Assembly (NCBI GenBank): GCA_030041385.1
Contig: JASHNY010000114.1
Coordinates: 1 to 52,611, forward strand
DNA: 52,611 nt
Direction: 5' to 3'
Source: Alphaproteobacteria bacterium
GTDB taxonomy: Bacteria > Pseudomonadota > Alphaproteobacteria > ATCC43930 > CGMCC-115725
Below, piece by piece: positions 31,509 to 40,447 of the stretch. The notes below the pieces were generated by a model. That model did not search any database. It saw nothing but the letters and a program-made list of their open reading frames with translations, and had not been told where the DNA came from. The position numbers and the translations under genes were made by a program. Within the stretch, counting starts at the first letter, position 1, and the number at the start of each line of letters is the position of its first letter.

Positions 31509-33277
31509 GGCGGCGGCTCGCCGAGATAGGCACGGATCACTTCGGGGTCATGCAACACCCGGTCGGGCGTGTCCTCGGCGATCTTGCGGCCGAAATCGAG
31601 TACGACCATGCGGTCCGCCAGGTCGGCGATGGCGGGGATCACATGCTCGACCATCGCGACGGCGCCGACGCCATAGCCGCCGAGCCGGCGGATCACGGCC
31701 CGCACGTCTTCCTGCTCGTCCTTGGTCATCCCGGCCATCACCTCGTCGAGGAGGACGAGATCGGGGTTGAGCGCGAGCACCCGGGCGAATTCGAGCAGGC
31801 GCTGCTGGCCCGGGGTGAGACGGCCCACCGGGACGAGCCACATTTCGGCAAGCCCCACCGTGCGCACCACCCAGACCGCGTGCGCCACCGCGCGATGGGC
31901 CTGGCCACCGTGCCGGGCGGCAGCGAGCACATTCTCCCACACCGTCATCGGCCGCATCAGGCGCGGGATCTGGAAGGTCCGCGCCATGCCGAGCTGGGCC
32001 CGGCGATGGCTCGGCAGCCGCGTCACCGGCCGCCCGTGCAACCGGATCTCGCCGCCGCTCGCCGGCACAAACCCGGTGATGGCGTTGAACAGGGTGGTCT
32101 TGCCGGCGCCGTTGGCGCCGATGATGGCGATGGTTTCGCCGGGCGCGATCGCGAATGAGACGCCGTCCACGGCGACGAGACCGCCGAACCTGACGCCGAG
32201 TCCATCCACCGCAAGCACCGGCGCCGGCGGTTCCGCGCTGCCCAACCGTCCCGGCGCCGCGCGCGGCGGGGGCGGCTCGCCCGCCGGCAGTTGCCGCGGC
32301 GCCAGCACGATCGGGCGCATCAGCCAGCCCCAGCGGTTGGCGAGCGAAACCAGCCCGCCCGGCAAGGCGCGGACGATGACGATCACCAGCAGGCCGTAAA
32401 GCGCCAGCTCCAGGTTCGGCAAGGCGACCAGCAACTGCTCGCCGGCAATGGTCAGGATCAAGGCGCCGATGAACGGCCCCCACACCGTGCCCATGCCGCC
32501 GAACAATACGAAAACGACGGTTTGCAGGTCGATCGTCGGATCGAACATGCTGGGCGGATCGATATAGCTGCGGTTCCAGGCGACGAGCCCGCCGGCAAGC
32601 CCGGCGAGGACGGCGCTCAACGCGAAGGCGATCACCTTGACCCGGGTCGTCGGGACGCCGACCGCGGCGGCGGCGGCCTCGTCCTCGCGGATGCCCATCG
32701 CATCGAGGCCGAAGCCGGAGCGGGCGAACCACAGGTTGATCGCAAAACTCGCCGCGGCCAGCAACCCGGCGCCGATATAGATCGCGGTCGGGTCCAGCAC
32801 CGCCTGCAAGGTCATGCCGTTGCCGCCGCCGGCATAATCCCAGTCCGAGAACAGCACCATCAGAATGCGTCCCAGCCCGAGCATGCCGAGCGCAAACAGG
32901 ATGCCGCGCACGCGCAGGAGGATCGGGCCGAGGATGACCGCGAGGAGCGTCGCCAGCAGCCCGCCGATGCAGACCGCGGCGTACCACGGCACCGGCGTGT
33001 TGCTGACGAGCAGCGCGGTCGCATACGCGCCGATGCCGTAAAATGCGACTTGGCCGAACGACAAGTAGCCGGTGAAGCCGCTGATCAGGTTCCAGCCATA
33101 GGCCAGCGCCGAAGCCACCAGGATGTCCGTGGCAAGCTGCACCGCATAGGCCGAGCCGGCGGCCGGCACCGCGATAAAGGCGGCGACGATCACCGCCCAT
33201 GGCAGCGCCTGCCACAACCCCGGCAGGCGGGTGCGCGCCTGCTGCCGTCCCTCGGCCGCGATTTCCGGTTTTGCCAT
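31505..33277 (-). CDS. fused LivM-LivG: permease plus ABC ATPase
   Basis: A 590-residue fusion of two normally separate transporter subunits. Residues 1 to about 335 form a LivM permease with about nine hydrophobic helices and the family segment WNLISGFTGYLSFGQVAFYGIGAY. A Pro/Ala-rich linker (about 335-350) leads to a LivG ATPase from about 353, with Walker A GANGAGKTTLFNAITG, LARTFQ-type Q-loop region (GMARTFQIPRLM), a degenerate signature LTPGQQRLLEFARVL and Walker B VLLDEVMAGM. The start at 33277 (MAKPEIAAEGR) overlaps the livH stop by one base; the frame extending to 33991 lies over livH and is rejected. Confidence 0.92.
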   Translation of the reverse strand: MAKPEIAAEGRQQARTRLPGLWQALPWAVIVAAFIAVPAAGSAYAVQLATDILVASALAYGWNLISGFTGYLSFGQVAFYGIGAYATALLVSNTPVPWYAAVCIGGLLATLLAVILGPILLRVRGILFALGMLGLGRILMVLFSDWDYAGGGNGMTLQAVLDPTAIYIGAGLLAAASFAINLWFARSGFGLDAMGIREDEAAAAAVGVPTTRVKVIAFALSAVLAGLAGGLVAWNRSYIDPPSMFDPTIDLQTVVFVLFGGMGTVWGPFIGALILTIAGEQLLVALPNLELALYGLLVIVIVRALPGGLVSLANRWGWLMRPIVLAPRQLPAGEPPPPRAAPGRLGSAEPPAPVLAVDGLGVRFGGLVAVDGVSFAIAPGETIAIIGANGAGKTTLFNAITGFVPASGGEIRLHGRPVTRLPSHRRAQLGMARTFQIPRLMRPMTVWENVLAAARHGGQAHRAVAHAVWVVRTVGLAEMWLVPVGRLTPGQQRLLEFARVLALNPDLVLLDEVMAGMTKDEQEDVRAVIRRLGGYGVGAVAMVEHVIPAIADLADRMVVLDFGRKIAEDTPDRVLHDPEVIRAYLGEPPP

Positions 33278-34143
33278 CAGGCCGCGCGCCGGAAACGCTG
33301 TGGCCAGAGCGCCATGAACAGGATCAGCAGCACAAACGGCAGCACACTCTCGGCGTCGCCGCCGATCGCGAACCCGACCGCGGATTGGGCGATCCCGAGC
33401 AGGACCGAGGCGATGGCGACCCCGCGGTAGTCGCCGAGGCCGCCCAGCGCGATCAGCACGAAGCCGAGGATCGTGAAATCGTCCGCCGTCTCGGCCGCCA
33501 TCGGCTCGACCAGGATCAGCAATACGCCGGCGGCGCCGGCCAGCCCGACCCCGATCGCAAAGGCGACGAGGCGGACAAGGCGGACATTGATGCCGATCGA
33601 GACCGCGCCGACCTCGGATTGCGACGCGGCAAGCAGCGTTTTGCCGAAGCCGGTATGGTTGAGCCAGAACGACAGCAGCAAGGCGAGCGCCGCCGCAAAC
33701 GCGCTCCCCACCAGCAGCGACTTGCTGATCGTCAAGCCGGCCACCGACCAGGTGGATTGCAGATAGGGCAGGGAGACATAGCTGGAGCCGAACACCTGCA
33801 GGCCCAGCTCGATCAGCACATAATCGAGCCCGAAGGTCAGCATCAGGCTCAGCAGTTCCGCCTGCTGCGCGCCCAGCCCCATCAGCGGCTCCAGCAATAC
33901 CGGCTGCAGCAGCGCGCCGACCCCGAACAGCACCACAAACGCGATCGGGATCGCCAGCAGCGGATTGATCGCCGCGTGGGCGGCGAACCACACGGTGAAC
34001 AATCCGGCGAGCACGATGAAGCTGCCATGGGCGAGGTTGACCACGCCCATGACCCCGAAGATCAGGTTCAAACTCTGCGCGATCAGCACGTAGGTGCCGC
34101 CGAGCAGAACCCCGTCACACAGCAATTGCAGTGCCAGCAGCAT
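33277..34143 (-). CDS. livH: branched-chain amino acid-type ABC transporter permease, LivH
   Basis: A 288-residue inner-membrane permease with about eight helices. Its N-terminus LCDGVLLGGTYVLIAQSLNLIFGVMGVVNLAHGSF (in parts) is the LivH hallmark. The C-terminal LGGLGDYRGVAIASVLLG loop is the EAA-like ATPase-coupling region. It follows livK by 45 bases. Confidence 0.93.
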   Translation of the reverse strand: MLLALQLLCDGVLLGGTYVLIAQSLNLIFGVMGVVNLAHGSFIVLAGLFTVWFAAHAAINPLLAIPIAFVVLFGVGALLQPVLLEPLMGLGAQQAELLSLMLTFGLDYVLIELGLQVFGSSYVSLPYLQSTWSVAGLTISKSLLVGSAFAAALALLLSFWLNHTGFGKTLLAASQSEVGAVSIGINVRLVRLVAFAIGVGLAGAAGVLLILVEPMAAETADDFTILGFVLIALGGLGDYRGVAIASVLLGIAQSAVGFAIGGDAESVLPFVLLILFMALWPQRFRRAA

Positions 34144-34188
34144 GGTTTCAGCGCGTCTCTCGGCTTCTGTCCTCGCTGCTGCCCGCGG

Positions 34189-35394
34189 TCACTTGCCGGG
34201 ATACGGCACCAGCAGCTTCGCTTGCGCGAACTTGGCGGGGGTAATCAGCTTCAAGGCGCCGCCCTGCCATTGCACCAGGTATTGGCCAAACCCGGTCGAC
34301 AGCCCGTTCGGGTCGGATTTGTAGGTCCCCAGCACGGTCGGCACCGTGTGATGCAGCAGCCAGTTGCGGAGCTTCGCCTGATCGAGCGACTTGGCGCCTT
34401 GCACCGCCGCTCCCAATACCTGGATCGAGGCATAGCCGGTGATCGCATGGTAATCCGGCTCGGTGTGGAACATGGCCTTGTAGCGGGCGACGATCGCCGG
34501 CGAGTTCGCGGTCTTGAAGTTGGGCCACCAGCTCGTATTGCCGACTATGCCGTTGGCGAGCGAGCCGAGCGCGGTGCCGAAGGCCGGTTCCACCGTGCCC
34601 ACCGTCTCGCCGAAATACTTCGGCGCAAATCCCTGGTCATGCAATGCCTTGGCGATGCCGACCGCGTCCGGGAAATAGGTGCAGCCGATCACCACGTCGG
34701 GGTGCGCGCTCTTGATCGCCAGCCCGATCGCCGCGAAATCGGGCGACGGCAGCGAATAGCTCGACTGGTAGACAACCTTCATCCCGAGTTGCTTCGCCTG
34801 GTCGATGCGGGCCTGCGAGCAGGCAAGCGTGAAGGCGGATTTCAGCGCCAATACCGCGACCGTCTTGGCGCCGCCCTTCTTGGCAATCGGCAGCAATTCG
34901 TCGAGATAGGTCAGCGACGAGGCGGTGCCCTGGAAATTCCACTCGTTGCCCTTGACGTAGATGCCGGGCATCGAGGCGCCCGGTTCCACCGTGGCCATCT
35001 TGTACTTGTTGATCAGCGGTGCCACCGCCTGGGTGATGCCGCTCGAATACGGGCCGACCAGCAGGTCGACGTGGTCCTCGGTGATCAGCCGGGTATAAAG
35101 CCGCACCGCCGTGCCGGCATTGCTCTTGTCGTCGTAAACCTTGAATTCGAGCTTGCGGCCGAGCCAGCCGCCATGCGCGTTGGCCTCGGCGATCGCGAGC
35201 TGCATGCCTTTGACCTGGAAATCGGCGTCCTCGGCGAAGGCGCCGGTCTGCGACACCGTGCCCCCGATCACGATCGGCGGCGCCGCGGCCGGTGCGAACG
35301 TGGTGCCGGCGAGCAGCGCAACGAGCGCCGGCAATGCCGCGGCGGCCATCCGGCGCAGCGCTGGCGCTATAGTGATTGGACGCATCCCTTCCAT
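34189..35394 (-). CDS. livK: ABC transporter substrate-binding protein, LivK type
   Basis: A 401-residue periplasmic binding protein (type I fold) with an N-terminal signal ending near FAPAAA. Mature-region motifs: PIVIGGTVSQTGAFAEDADFQVKGMQLAI, then a two-lobe Rossmann pattern with VDLLVGPYSSGITQAVAP. The substrate is unknown; relatives bind branched-chain amino acids, amides, urea or aromatic acids. ATG 35394 and ATG 35385 are both possible. GGAAGG is directly against the first and 10 bases from the second. Confidence 0.9.
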   Translation of the reverse strand: MEGMRPITIAPALRRMAAAALPALVALLAGTTFAPAAAPPIVIGGTVSQTGAFAEDADFQVKGMQLAIAEANAHGGWLGRKLEFKVYDDKSNAGTAVRLYTRLITEDHVDLLVGPYSSGITQAVAPLINKYKMATVEPGASMPGIYVKGNEWNFQGTASSLTYLDELLPIAKKGGAKTVAVLALKSAFTLACSQARIDQAKQLGMKVVYQSSYSLPSPDFAAIGLAIKSAHPDVVIGCTYFPDAVGIAKALHDQGFAPKYFGETVGTVEPAFGTALGSLANGIVGNTSWWPNFKTANSPAIVARYKAMFHTEPDYHAITGYASIQVLGAAVQGAKSLDQAKLRNWLLHHTVPTVLGTYKSDPNGLSTGFGQYLVQWQGGALKLITPAKFAQAKLLVPYPGK

Positions 35395-35711
35395 TCCTTC
35401 CTTTGAACCACCGTGCGGCCGACGATCTGCACGAGGACATCCCGCGCGAACCGTCGCGCCTCGAAAGACGGTGTCGGCAACGCTTGCAACCTACGAGCGA
35501 GCGCCGGGTGGTCGCGAGATGGCCGAATTGACGCCTATCGCCGTCATTCGGACCGCCGCGTCCGTCCTTGTTGGTGACGCATCCCGTCGTTCTGCTGCGC
35601 GCGGCTCGTACCGCCCGGAGCCGCGATCGGTCAACCCCGCCGGGCGCGACGCATTAGCGCAGAAGCGCGAACTCGCGCGCCGATTGCTAGAGCAGAGGGG
35701 ACGGGCAGCCA
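35395..35711. other. 317-bp gap between coxL-type gene and livK
   Basis: It must contain the livK ribosome-binding site and perhaps a promoter reading leftwards (a weak TTGCAA...TTTCGA pair on the minus strand near 35465-35495). I see no gene, RNA or convincing repeat here. Confidence 0.4.
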
Positions 35712-38081
35712 CTACCCGTGGCGATGGGACTCGCGGCTGCGCGCCTGTTCGATCGCCGCCAATACCCGCTGCGATGTCAGCGGCGTCTCGTTGAGTTCGG
35801 CGCCAAGACCGGCGAGGGCATCGCGCACCGCATTGGCGATCGCTGCCGGCGGCGCGACGGCGCCGCCTTCGCCCATGCCCTTCATCCCGTATTCGCTCGC
35901 GGTGGCGGGAGTGTGCAGATGCCCGAGCTTGATGTCCGGCAATTCGAACGCGGCGGGCAGATGGTAATCGAGCAGGGTGGCGGCAAGCGGCTGGCCATGC
36001 TCGTCGTAGGGAATTTGCTCGCACAGCGCGGTGCCGATCCCCTGCGCGACGCCGCCGCGGATCTGCCCCTCGACGATCATGGGATTGACCATGGTTCCGC
36101 AATCCTCGGCCACGGCGAAATCCAGTAATTCGATCTCTCCGGTTTCCGGATCGATCGCGACGACGGCGCCGTGCGTCGCATAGGAAAAGACCCCGGTGCT
36201 GATCGCCGGCTCGTAGGTCGCGGCGGCTTCGAGCAGCGGCTCGACCCCGGGCGGCAATCCATCCATGCGCAGATGTGCGACACGGGCGATCTCGGCGATC
36301 GAAACCTCGCCGCGCGGCCCCGCTACGGCGCCGTTGGCGCACCGCGCCTCGCTCGCGTCGCATTGCAGCAGGTGAGCGCCGATGCGCAGAACCTTGTCGC
36401 GCAGCATCCGGCTGGCGCGTGCCACCGCCCCGCCCGACATCACCATGCTGCGCGAAGCGAACGTGCCGAACCCGAACGACGTGCTCTCGGTGTCGCCGTG
36501 GCGCACCGAAATCCGCGCCGGGTCGATCCCGAGCTCGTGGCAGGCGATCTGGGACAGCGTCGTTTCCAGCCCCTGGCCGTGCGATTGGATGCCGACGGTG
36601 AGAACGAGGCTGCCATCGGTCAAGATGCGCGCCGTGCAGCTCTCGTAGCCGGGGATGATCGATGCGCCGCGCGAGGCGAATTCGGCGGCGCCGTGCGCGG
36701 TCTGCTCGGTAAAGCTGGCAAAGCCGATGCCGATCAGGCGCCCGTCGGGCTCCCCGCGGCGCTGGCGCTCGCGGATTTGGCCCAGCTGCAAGAGGTCGGC
36801 ACAAAGCCGCACGCTTTCCGGGTAGTTGCCGGTGTCGTAGCGCATGCCGGTGATCGATGCGAACGGCATCCGCTCGGGCGGGATCATGTTCTCGATCCGC
36901 ACCTCGACAGGGTCGCGGCCGACGGCGCGCGCAACCTCCTCGATCGTCCGCTCGATCGCGAAACACGCGCCGGGACGCCCCACCCCCCGATAGGGTCCGA
37001 GCGGCGCCTTGTTGGTGGCGACCGTATAGGTTCGCGCGCGATAGTTCGGGATCGTGTACGGGCCGGGCAGGGTCCGCGCCGCCATGTTGGCTTCCTGGTA
37101 GGGTCCCTGCGGCCACAAACCATAGGCGCCGGCATCGACGATGATCTCGGTGTCGATGCCGAGGATATGGCCGCGCCGGTCGGCATAGGCGGTCAATTGG
37201 TAATGGTGGTCGCGGCAATGCGCCGCCGTCAGCAGGTGTTCGCCGCGGTCCTCGATCCAGCGCACCGGGTGGTCGAGCTGCAAGGCCAGTGCGGCAAGAA
37301 TGCATTCCTCGGGATAGAGGCGGGCTTTCGGCCCGAACCCGCCGCCGACATCGGGCGCCACGACGCGGATGCGCCGCTCCTCGACCCCCAGGATTTCGCC
37401 GAGCGCAACGCGCATCGTGTGGGGCGTCTGGGTGGAGGCATAGATCACGAGTTCGTCGAGGCGGTGATCGCGGCAGGCAAGCACGGCGCGGCCTTCGAGC
37501 GGCGAGCCCGATTGCCGGTTCATGCGGTACTGGCGGGTGACGACGACATCCGCCGCCCGCGCCGCCGCATCGATGTCGCCGCCGGCGACCGTGCGCTCGA
37601 TGTAGAGGTTGTCGCCCCACTGCTCGTGGACGAGCGCTCCGCCGCCGCGCAGCGCGCTCGGCGCATCGACGACGGCGGCCAGCGGTTCGAAATCGGCCGT
37701 GACGCTGTTGGCAAGATCTTCGGCCTCGGCCCGGGTTGGGGCGACGCAGGCGGCGATCGCCTCGCCGACATAGCGAACCTTGTCGGTCGCGAGCGGTGGC
37801 CAGGCCGGCGACTTGGCGCCAGTCGCCTGAGAGACCACGCGGATCGGGGCTATTTGCGGCAGGTCCGCGGCGGTAAACACCCGGCCGCGCGCGACCTCGG
37901 GAACCGTGATCGAGCGAATGCGCGCATGGGCGTGGGGGCTGCGCAGAAACACGACTTCCTGCGTGCCGGGCAGGCGGATATCGGCCACGAACTGGCCGCG
38001 CCCGCGCAGGTGCCGCGCATCCTCCTTGCGCTTCAGCGATGCGCCGATGCCGGGGTTCGGATGGGAATCCGTCGTTTCCAT
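35712..38081 (-). CDS. xanthine dehydrogenase/aldehyde oxidase-family molybdenum-binding large subunit (CoxL-like), orphan
   Basis: A 789-residue molybdopterin-cytosine-dinucleotide hydroxylase large subunit. It shows the N-terminal GASLKRKEDARHLRGRGQFVADI typical of CoxL/CutL proteins, the VAPDVGGGFGPKARLYPEE motif, and MGEGGAVAPPAAIANAV with the catalytic Glu. The active-site loop is PYRGVGRPG, nearer to form II (AYRGAGR) than to true CO dehydrogenase (AYRCSFR), so CO oxidation is unlikely. The start at 38081 has GGAGG 7 bases upstream; the longer frame to 38180 is rejected. No medium (FAD) or small ([2Fe-2S]) subunit gene is nearby. The substrate is unknown. Confidence 0.9.
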   Translation of the reverse strand: METTDSHPNPGIGASLKRKEDARHLRGRGQFVADIRLPGTQEVVFLRSPHAHARIRSITVPEVARGRVFTAADLPQIAPIRVVSQATGAKSPAWPPLATDKVRYVGEAIAACVAPTRAEAEDLANSVTADFEPLAAVVDAPSALRGGGALVHEQWGDNLYIERTVAGGDIDAAARAADVVVTRQYRMNRQSGSPLEGRAVLACRDHRLDELVIYASTQTPHTMRVALGEILGVEERRIRVVAPDVGGGFGPKARLYPEECILAALALQLDHPVRWIEDRGEHLLTAAHCRDHHYQLTAYADRRGHILGIDTEIIVDAGAYGLWPQGPYQEANMAARTLPGPYTIPNYRARTYTVATNKAPLGPYRGVGRPGACFAIERTIEEVARAVGRDPVEVRIENMIPPERMPFASITGMRYDTGNYPESVRLCADLLQLGQIRERQRRGEPDGRLIGIGFASFTEQTAHGAAEFASRGASIIPGYESCTARILTDGSLVLTVGIQSHGQGLETTLSQIACHELGIDPARISVRHGDTESTSFGFGTFASRSMVMSGGAVARASRMLRDKVLRIGAHLLQCDASEARCANGAVAGPRGEVSIAEIARVAHLRMDGLPPGVEPLLEAAATYEPAISTGVFSYATHGAVVAIDPETGEIELLDFAVAEDCGTMVNPMIVEGQIRGGVAQGIGTALCEQIPYDEHGQPLAATLLDYHLPAAFELPDIKLGHLHTPATASEYGMKGMGEGGAVAPPAAIANAVRDALAGLGAELNETPLTSQRVLAAIEQARSRESHRHG

Positions 38082-38207
38082 CGCGCCACCTCCGCGCCGC
38101 GCCGGCGCGATTTCCAGCCGGCGGACGGCGATGCTGCGTTTCCAGCGGGAGAGGATCGCACCCCGTCGCCGGGGTGGCAACGAGCAGCTATAGGGAAGCG
38201 GCGCCGG

Positions 38208-38972
38208 CTACAGCGTTCCGCCGTTGACCGAGATGCACTGCCGGGTGATCAGCCGGCTGTCGTCGGCGGCGAGGAACAGGGCGAGATTGGCGATGTCTTC
38301 GGGTGCGATCAGGTCAGGCAGGCATTGCAATGCGCGCCCGGCCTCGATCTGGCTTTCGTCGCGAAACCACAGGCGGCGCTGGCGCTCGGTCAATACCATG
38401 CCGGGGGCGATCGCGTTGACGCGGATACGCGCCGGTCCCACCGCCCTTGCCAATGTGTTGGTGAAGCCGACGATCGCGGCCTTGGCGGCGGCATAGGCTT
38501 CAAGCTCGGGGATGCCGCGCATCCACGAGACCGAGGACATGTTGACGATCGAGCCGTGGCCGAGCTCGCGCATCTGCGGCACGATCGCCTGGGCGGCGAA
38601 AAAGACGTGGCGGAAGTTTACCGCCATCATCCGGTCGAACTCGGCCGCGGTCATCGACGCGAAATCGTAACGCTGGTCGTTGGCGGCATTGTTGACCAGC
38701 ACGGCAGCCGGGCCGAGCGCGGCGCGGACCGCTCCGAGGGCGGCGCCGATCGCCGCCACGTCGCTCAGGTCGCAGGCGACGAACACCGGCTTTTCGGTCT
38801 CGCCTGCGAGCGCATCGGCCAGCGCCGTGCCGGCATCTTTCTGGATATCGAGAAACCCAACCCGCGCGCCGTTGGCGGCGAAGGCGCGGACAAACGCGGC
38901 GCCGATGCCGGTGGCGCCGCCGGTCACGACAACCGTGCGGCCCTTGAGGCTGTCATATCGGGTAAAGCTCAT
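38208..38972 (-). CDS. short-chain dehydrogenase/reductase
   Basis: A 254-residue classical SDR. The cofactor motif is TGGATGIG, followed by an acidic residue after beta-2 (FLDIQKD), which favours NAD over NADP. NNAA (VLVNNAAND) and the catalytic Ser-Tyr-Lys (SSVSWMRGIPELEAYAAAKAA, in parts) are present. It lies 36 bases after the second livF and 126 bases before the CoxL-like gene on the same strand. This suggests joint use of a transported hydroxy-compound. The substrate cannot be read from sequence. Confidence 0.92.
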   Translation of the reverse strand: MSFTRYDSLKGRTVVVTGGATGIGAAFVRAFAANGARVGFLDIQKDAGTALADALAGETEKPVFVACDLSDVAAIGAALGAVRAALGPAAVLVNNAANDQRYDFASMTAAEFDRMMAVNFRHVFFAAQAIVPQMRELGHGSIVNMSSVSWMRGIPELEAYAAAKAAIVGFTNTLARAVGPARIRVNAIAPGMVLTERQRRLWFRDESQIEAGRALQCLPDLIAPEDIANLALFLAADDSRLITRQCISVNGGTL

Positions 38973-39008
38973 CGCATCGGCCCTCCACCACGCGCCTCGA
39001 CGGCAAGG

Positions 39009-39731
39009 CTACAGCGCGGCCCCAAGATAGGCCCGATGCAGGACCGGGCTGTCGGCAATCTCGCGCGCCGTGCCGGAGAGCACGGTGCGGCCGGTTTGCA
39101 TGACGCTGGCGGTGTCGGCGATCTCGAGCGCAAGCTCCATCGACTGCTCGGCCACCAGCAGGGTCAGCCCCTCCGCGCGCAATTTCGCCAGCGTCTCGTA
39201 CATCGCGTCGACGACGGCCGGGGCGAGGCCGAGGCTGGGCTCGTCGAGCATCAGCAGTTTCGGGTCGCTCATCAGCGCCCGCCCGACCGCGAGCATCTGC
39301 CGCTCGCCGCCCGACAATGTGCCGGCAAGCTGGCGGCGGCGCTCGGCGAGCCGCGGGAACAGCGTGAACACCCGGTCGAGCAGCGGCGCGAGGCGCGAGC
39401 GGTCGGCGAGCGGGGTCGCGCCGAGCCGCAAATTCTGCTCCACACTCTGCATCACGAACAGCCGCCAGCCTTCCGGCGACAGCGCGATGCCGCGGCCGAC
39501 GACCGCGTGCGGCGGCGCGCCGTCGATCCGCTCGCCTCGCCACTCGATGCTGCCGGCGGCGGGCCGCACCAGGCCGGCGAGCGCATTGAGGGTCGTGGTC
39601 TTGCCGGCGCCGTTGGAGCCGAGCAAGGCCACCGCCGCGCCCTCGCTGACCTCGAACGATACGTCGGCGACGCCGACGAGATCGCCGTAATGAACGGCGA
39701 GGTGCGACACCCGCAATAGCGGCCCGCTCAT
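39009..39731 (-). CDS. livF: ABC transporter ATP-binding protein, LivF (second cluster)
   Basis: A 240-residue ABC ATPase. Walker A GSNGAGKTTTLNALAG, signature LSGGERQMLAVGRALM, Walker B LLMLDEPSLGLAP, LivF-type Gln in LLVAEQSM. Its ATG overlaps the stop of livG (ATGA). It is not a recent duplicate of the first livF: the sequences differ throughout outside the motifs. Confidence 0.93.
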   Translation of the reverse strand: MSGPLLRVSHLAVHYGDLVGVADVSFEVSEGAAVALLGSNGAGKTTTLNALAGLVRPAAGSIEWRGERIDGAPPHAVVGRGIALSPEGWRLFVMQSVEQNLRLGATPLADRSRLAPLLDRVFTLFPRLAERRRQLAGTLSGGERQMLAVGRALMSDPKLLMLDEPSLGLAPAVVDAMYETLAKLRAEGLTLLVAEQSMELALEIADTASVMQTGRTVLSGTAREIADSPVLHRAYLGAAL

Positions 39732-40447
39732 TTGTGCGCCCGCCGCCCGAGATAAGCGGTGATCACCGCCGGGTCGGCAGTAACCTCGGCGGGCGTGCCC
39801 TCGGCGATCACGCGGCCTTGGTGGAACACCAGCACGCGCCGGGTCAGCCGATGGATTACCTCCATGATGTGCTCGACCACGATCAGGGTCACGCCGCTCT
39901 CGTGGATGCGCCGCACCAGGTCGATCGCCGCCTCCACCTCGGCCGATGGCAGCCCGGCCAGCGCCTCGTCGAGCAGCAATAGCACCGGTTCGGTCGCCAG
40001 TGCGCGGGCGATTTCGAGCCGCTTGCGCCCCGGCGTGCCGAGCGCGGTCGCTGGCAGGTTCGCCTGTTCGGCGAGGCCGGTGAAGGCCAGCACCTCGTCG
40101 GCCTTGGCGGCGGCGGCGCGGCGATGCGGATGGCGCAGAAAGGCCCCGACCATCACGTTCTCGCGCACCGTCATCGTGTCGAACACGATCGGCACCTGAA
40201 ACGTGCGCGCCAGGCCCAGGCGCGCGTGCGCGGCGGGGGGCAATGCGGTGACCTCGGTGCCGCGAAAGCGGATCGTGCCGGCGGTCGGCCTCGCGTCGCC
40301 CGAGAGGCAGTTGAAAAAAGTGCTCTTGCCCGCGCCGTTGGGCCCGATCAGGCCGATCAGCTCCGATTCCTCGAGCAGCAGGTCGGCGCCGGCAACCGCG
40401 TGAAAGGCGCCGAACGCCTTGACGATGCCGCGCGCCTCAAGCAGCAC
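39728..40447 (-). CDS. livG: ABC transporter ATP-binding protein, LivG (second cluster)
   Basis: A 239-residue ATPase with Walker A GPNGAGKSTFFNCLSG, GLARTFQVPIVF (Q-loop), Walker B LLLLDEALAGLP and the His switch in VVEHIMEV. The signature is the degenerate GTPGRKRLEIARAL, as common in LivG. It overlaps livM by 11 bases. Confidence 0.93.
   Translation of the reverse strand: MLLEARGIVKAFGAFHAVAGADLLLEESELIGLIGPNGAGKSTFFNCLSGDARPTAGTIRFRGTEVTALPPAAHARLGLARTFQVPIVFDTMTVRENVMVGAFLRHPHRRAAAAKADEVLAFTGLAEQANLPATALGTPGRKRLEIARALATEPVLLLLDEALAGLPSAEVEAAIDLVRRIHESGVTLIVVEHIMEVIHRLTRRVLVFHQGRVIAEGTPAEVTADPAVITAYLGRRAHK

Noticed and set aside
33278-33991. N-terminal extension of the LivM-LivG frame
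   Set aside because: The extra 238 codons lie inside livH in another frame and look like out-of-frame livH; the true start MAKPEIAAEG overlaps the livH stop.
35712-38081. Carbon monoxide dehydrogenase (true form I CoxL)
   Set aside because: The active-site loop is PYRGVGR, lacking the Cys of AYRCSFR, and no coxM/coxS genes are present.
36171-39719. 1182-codon open frame on the plus strand
   Set aside because: It is antisense to the CoxL-like gene, the SDR and livF, is Arg/Gly/Asp-rich with no domain, and is the expected product of third-position GC bias opposite well-supported genes.
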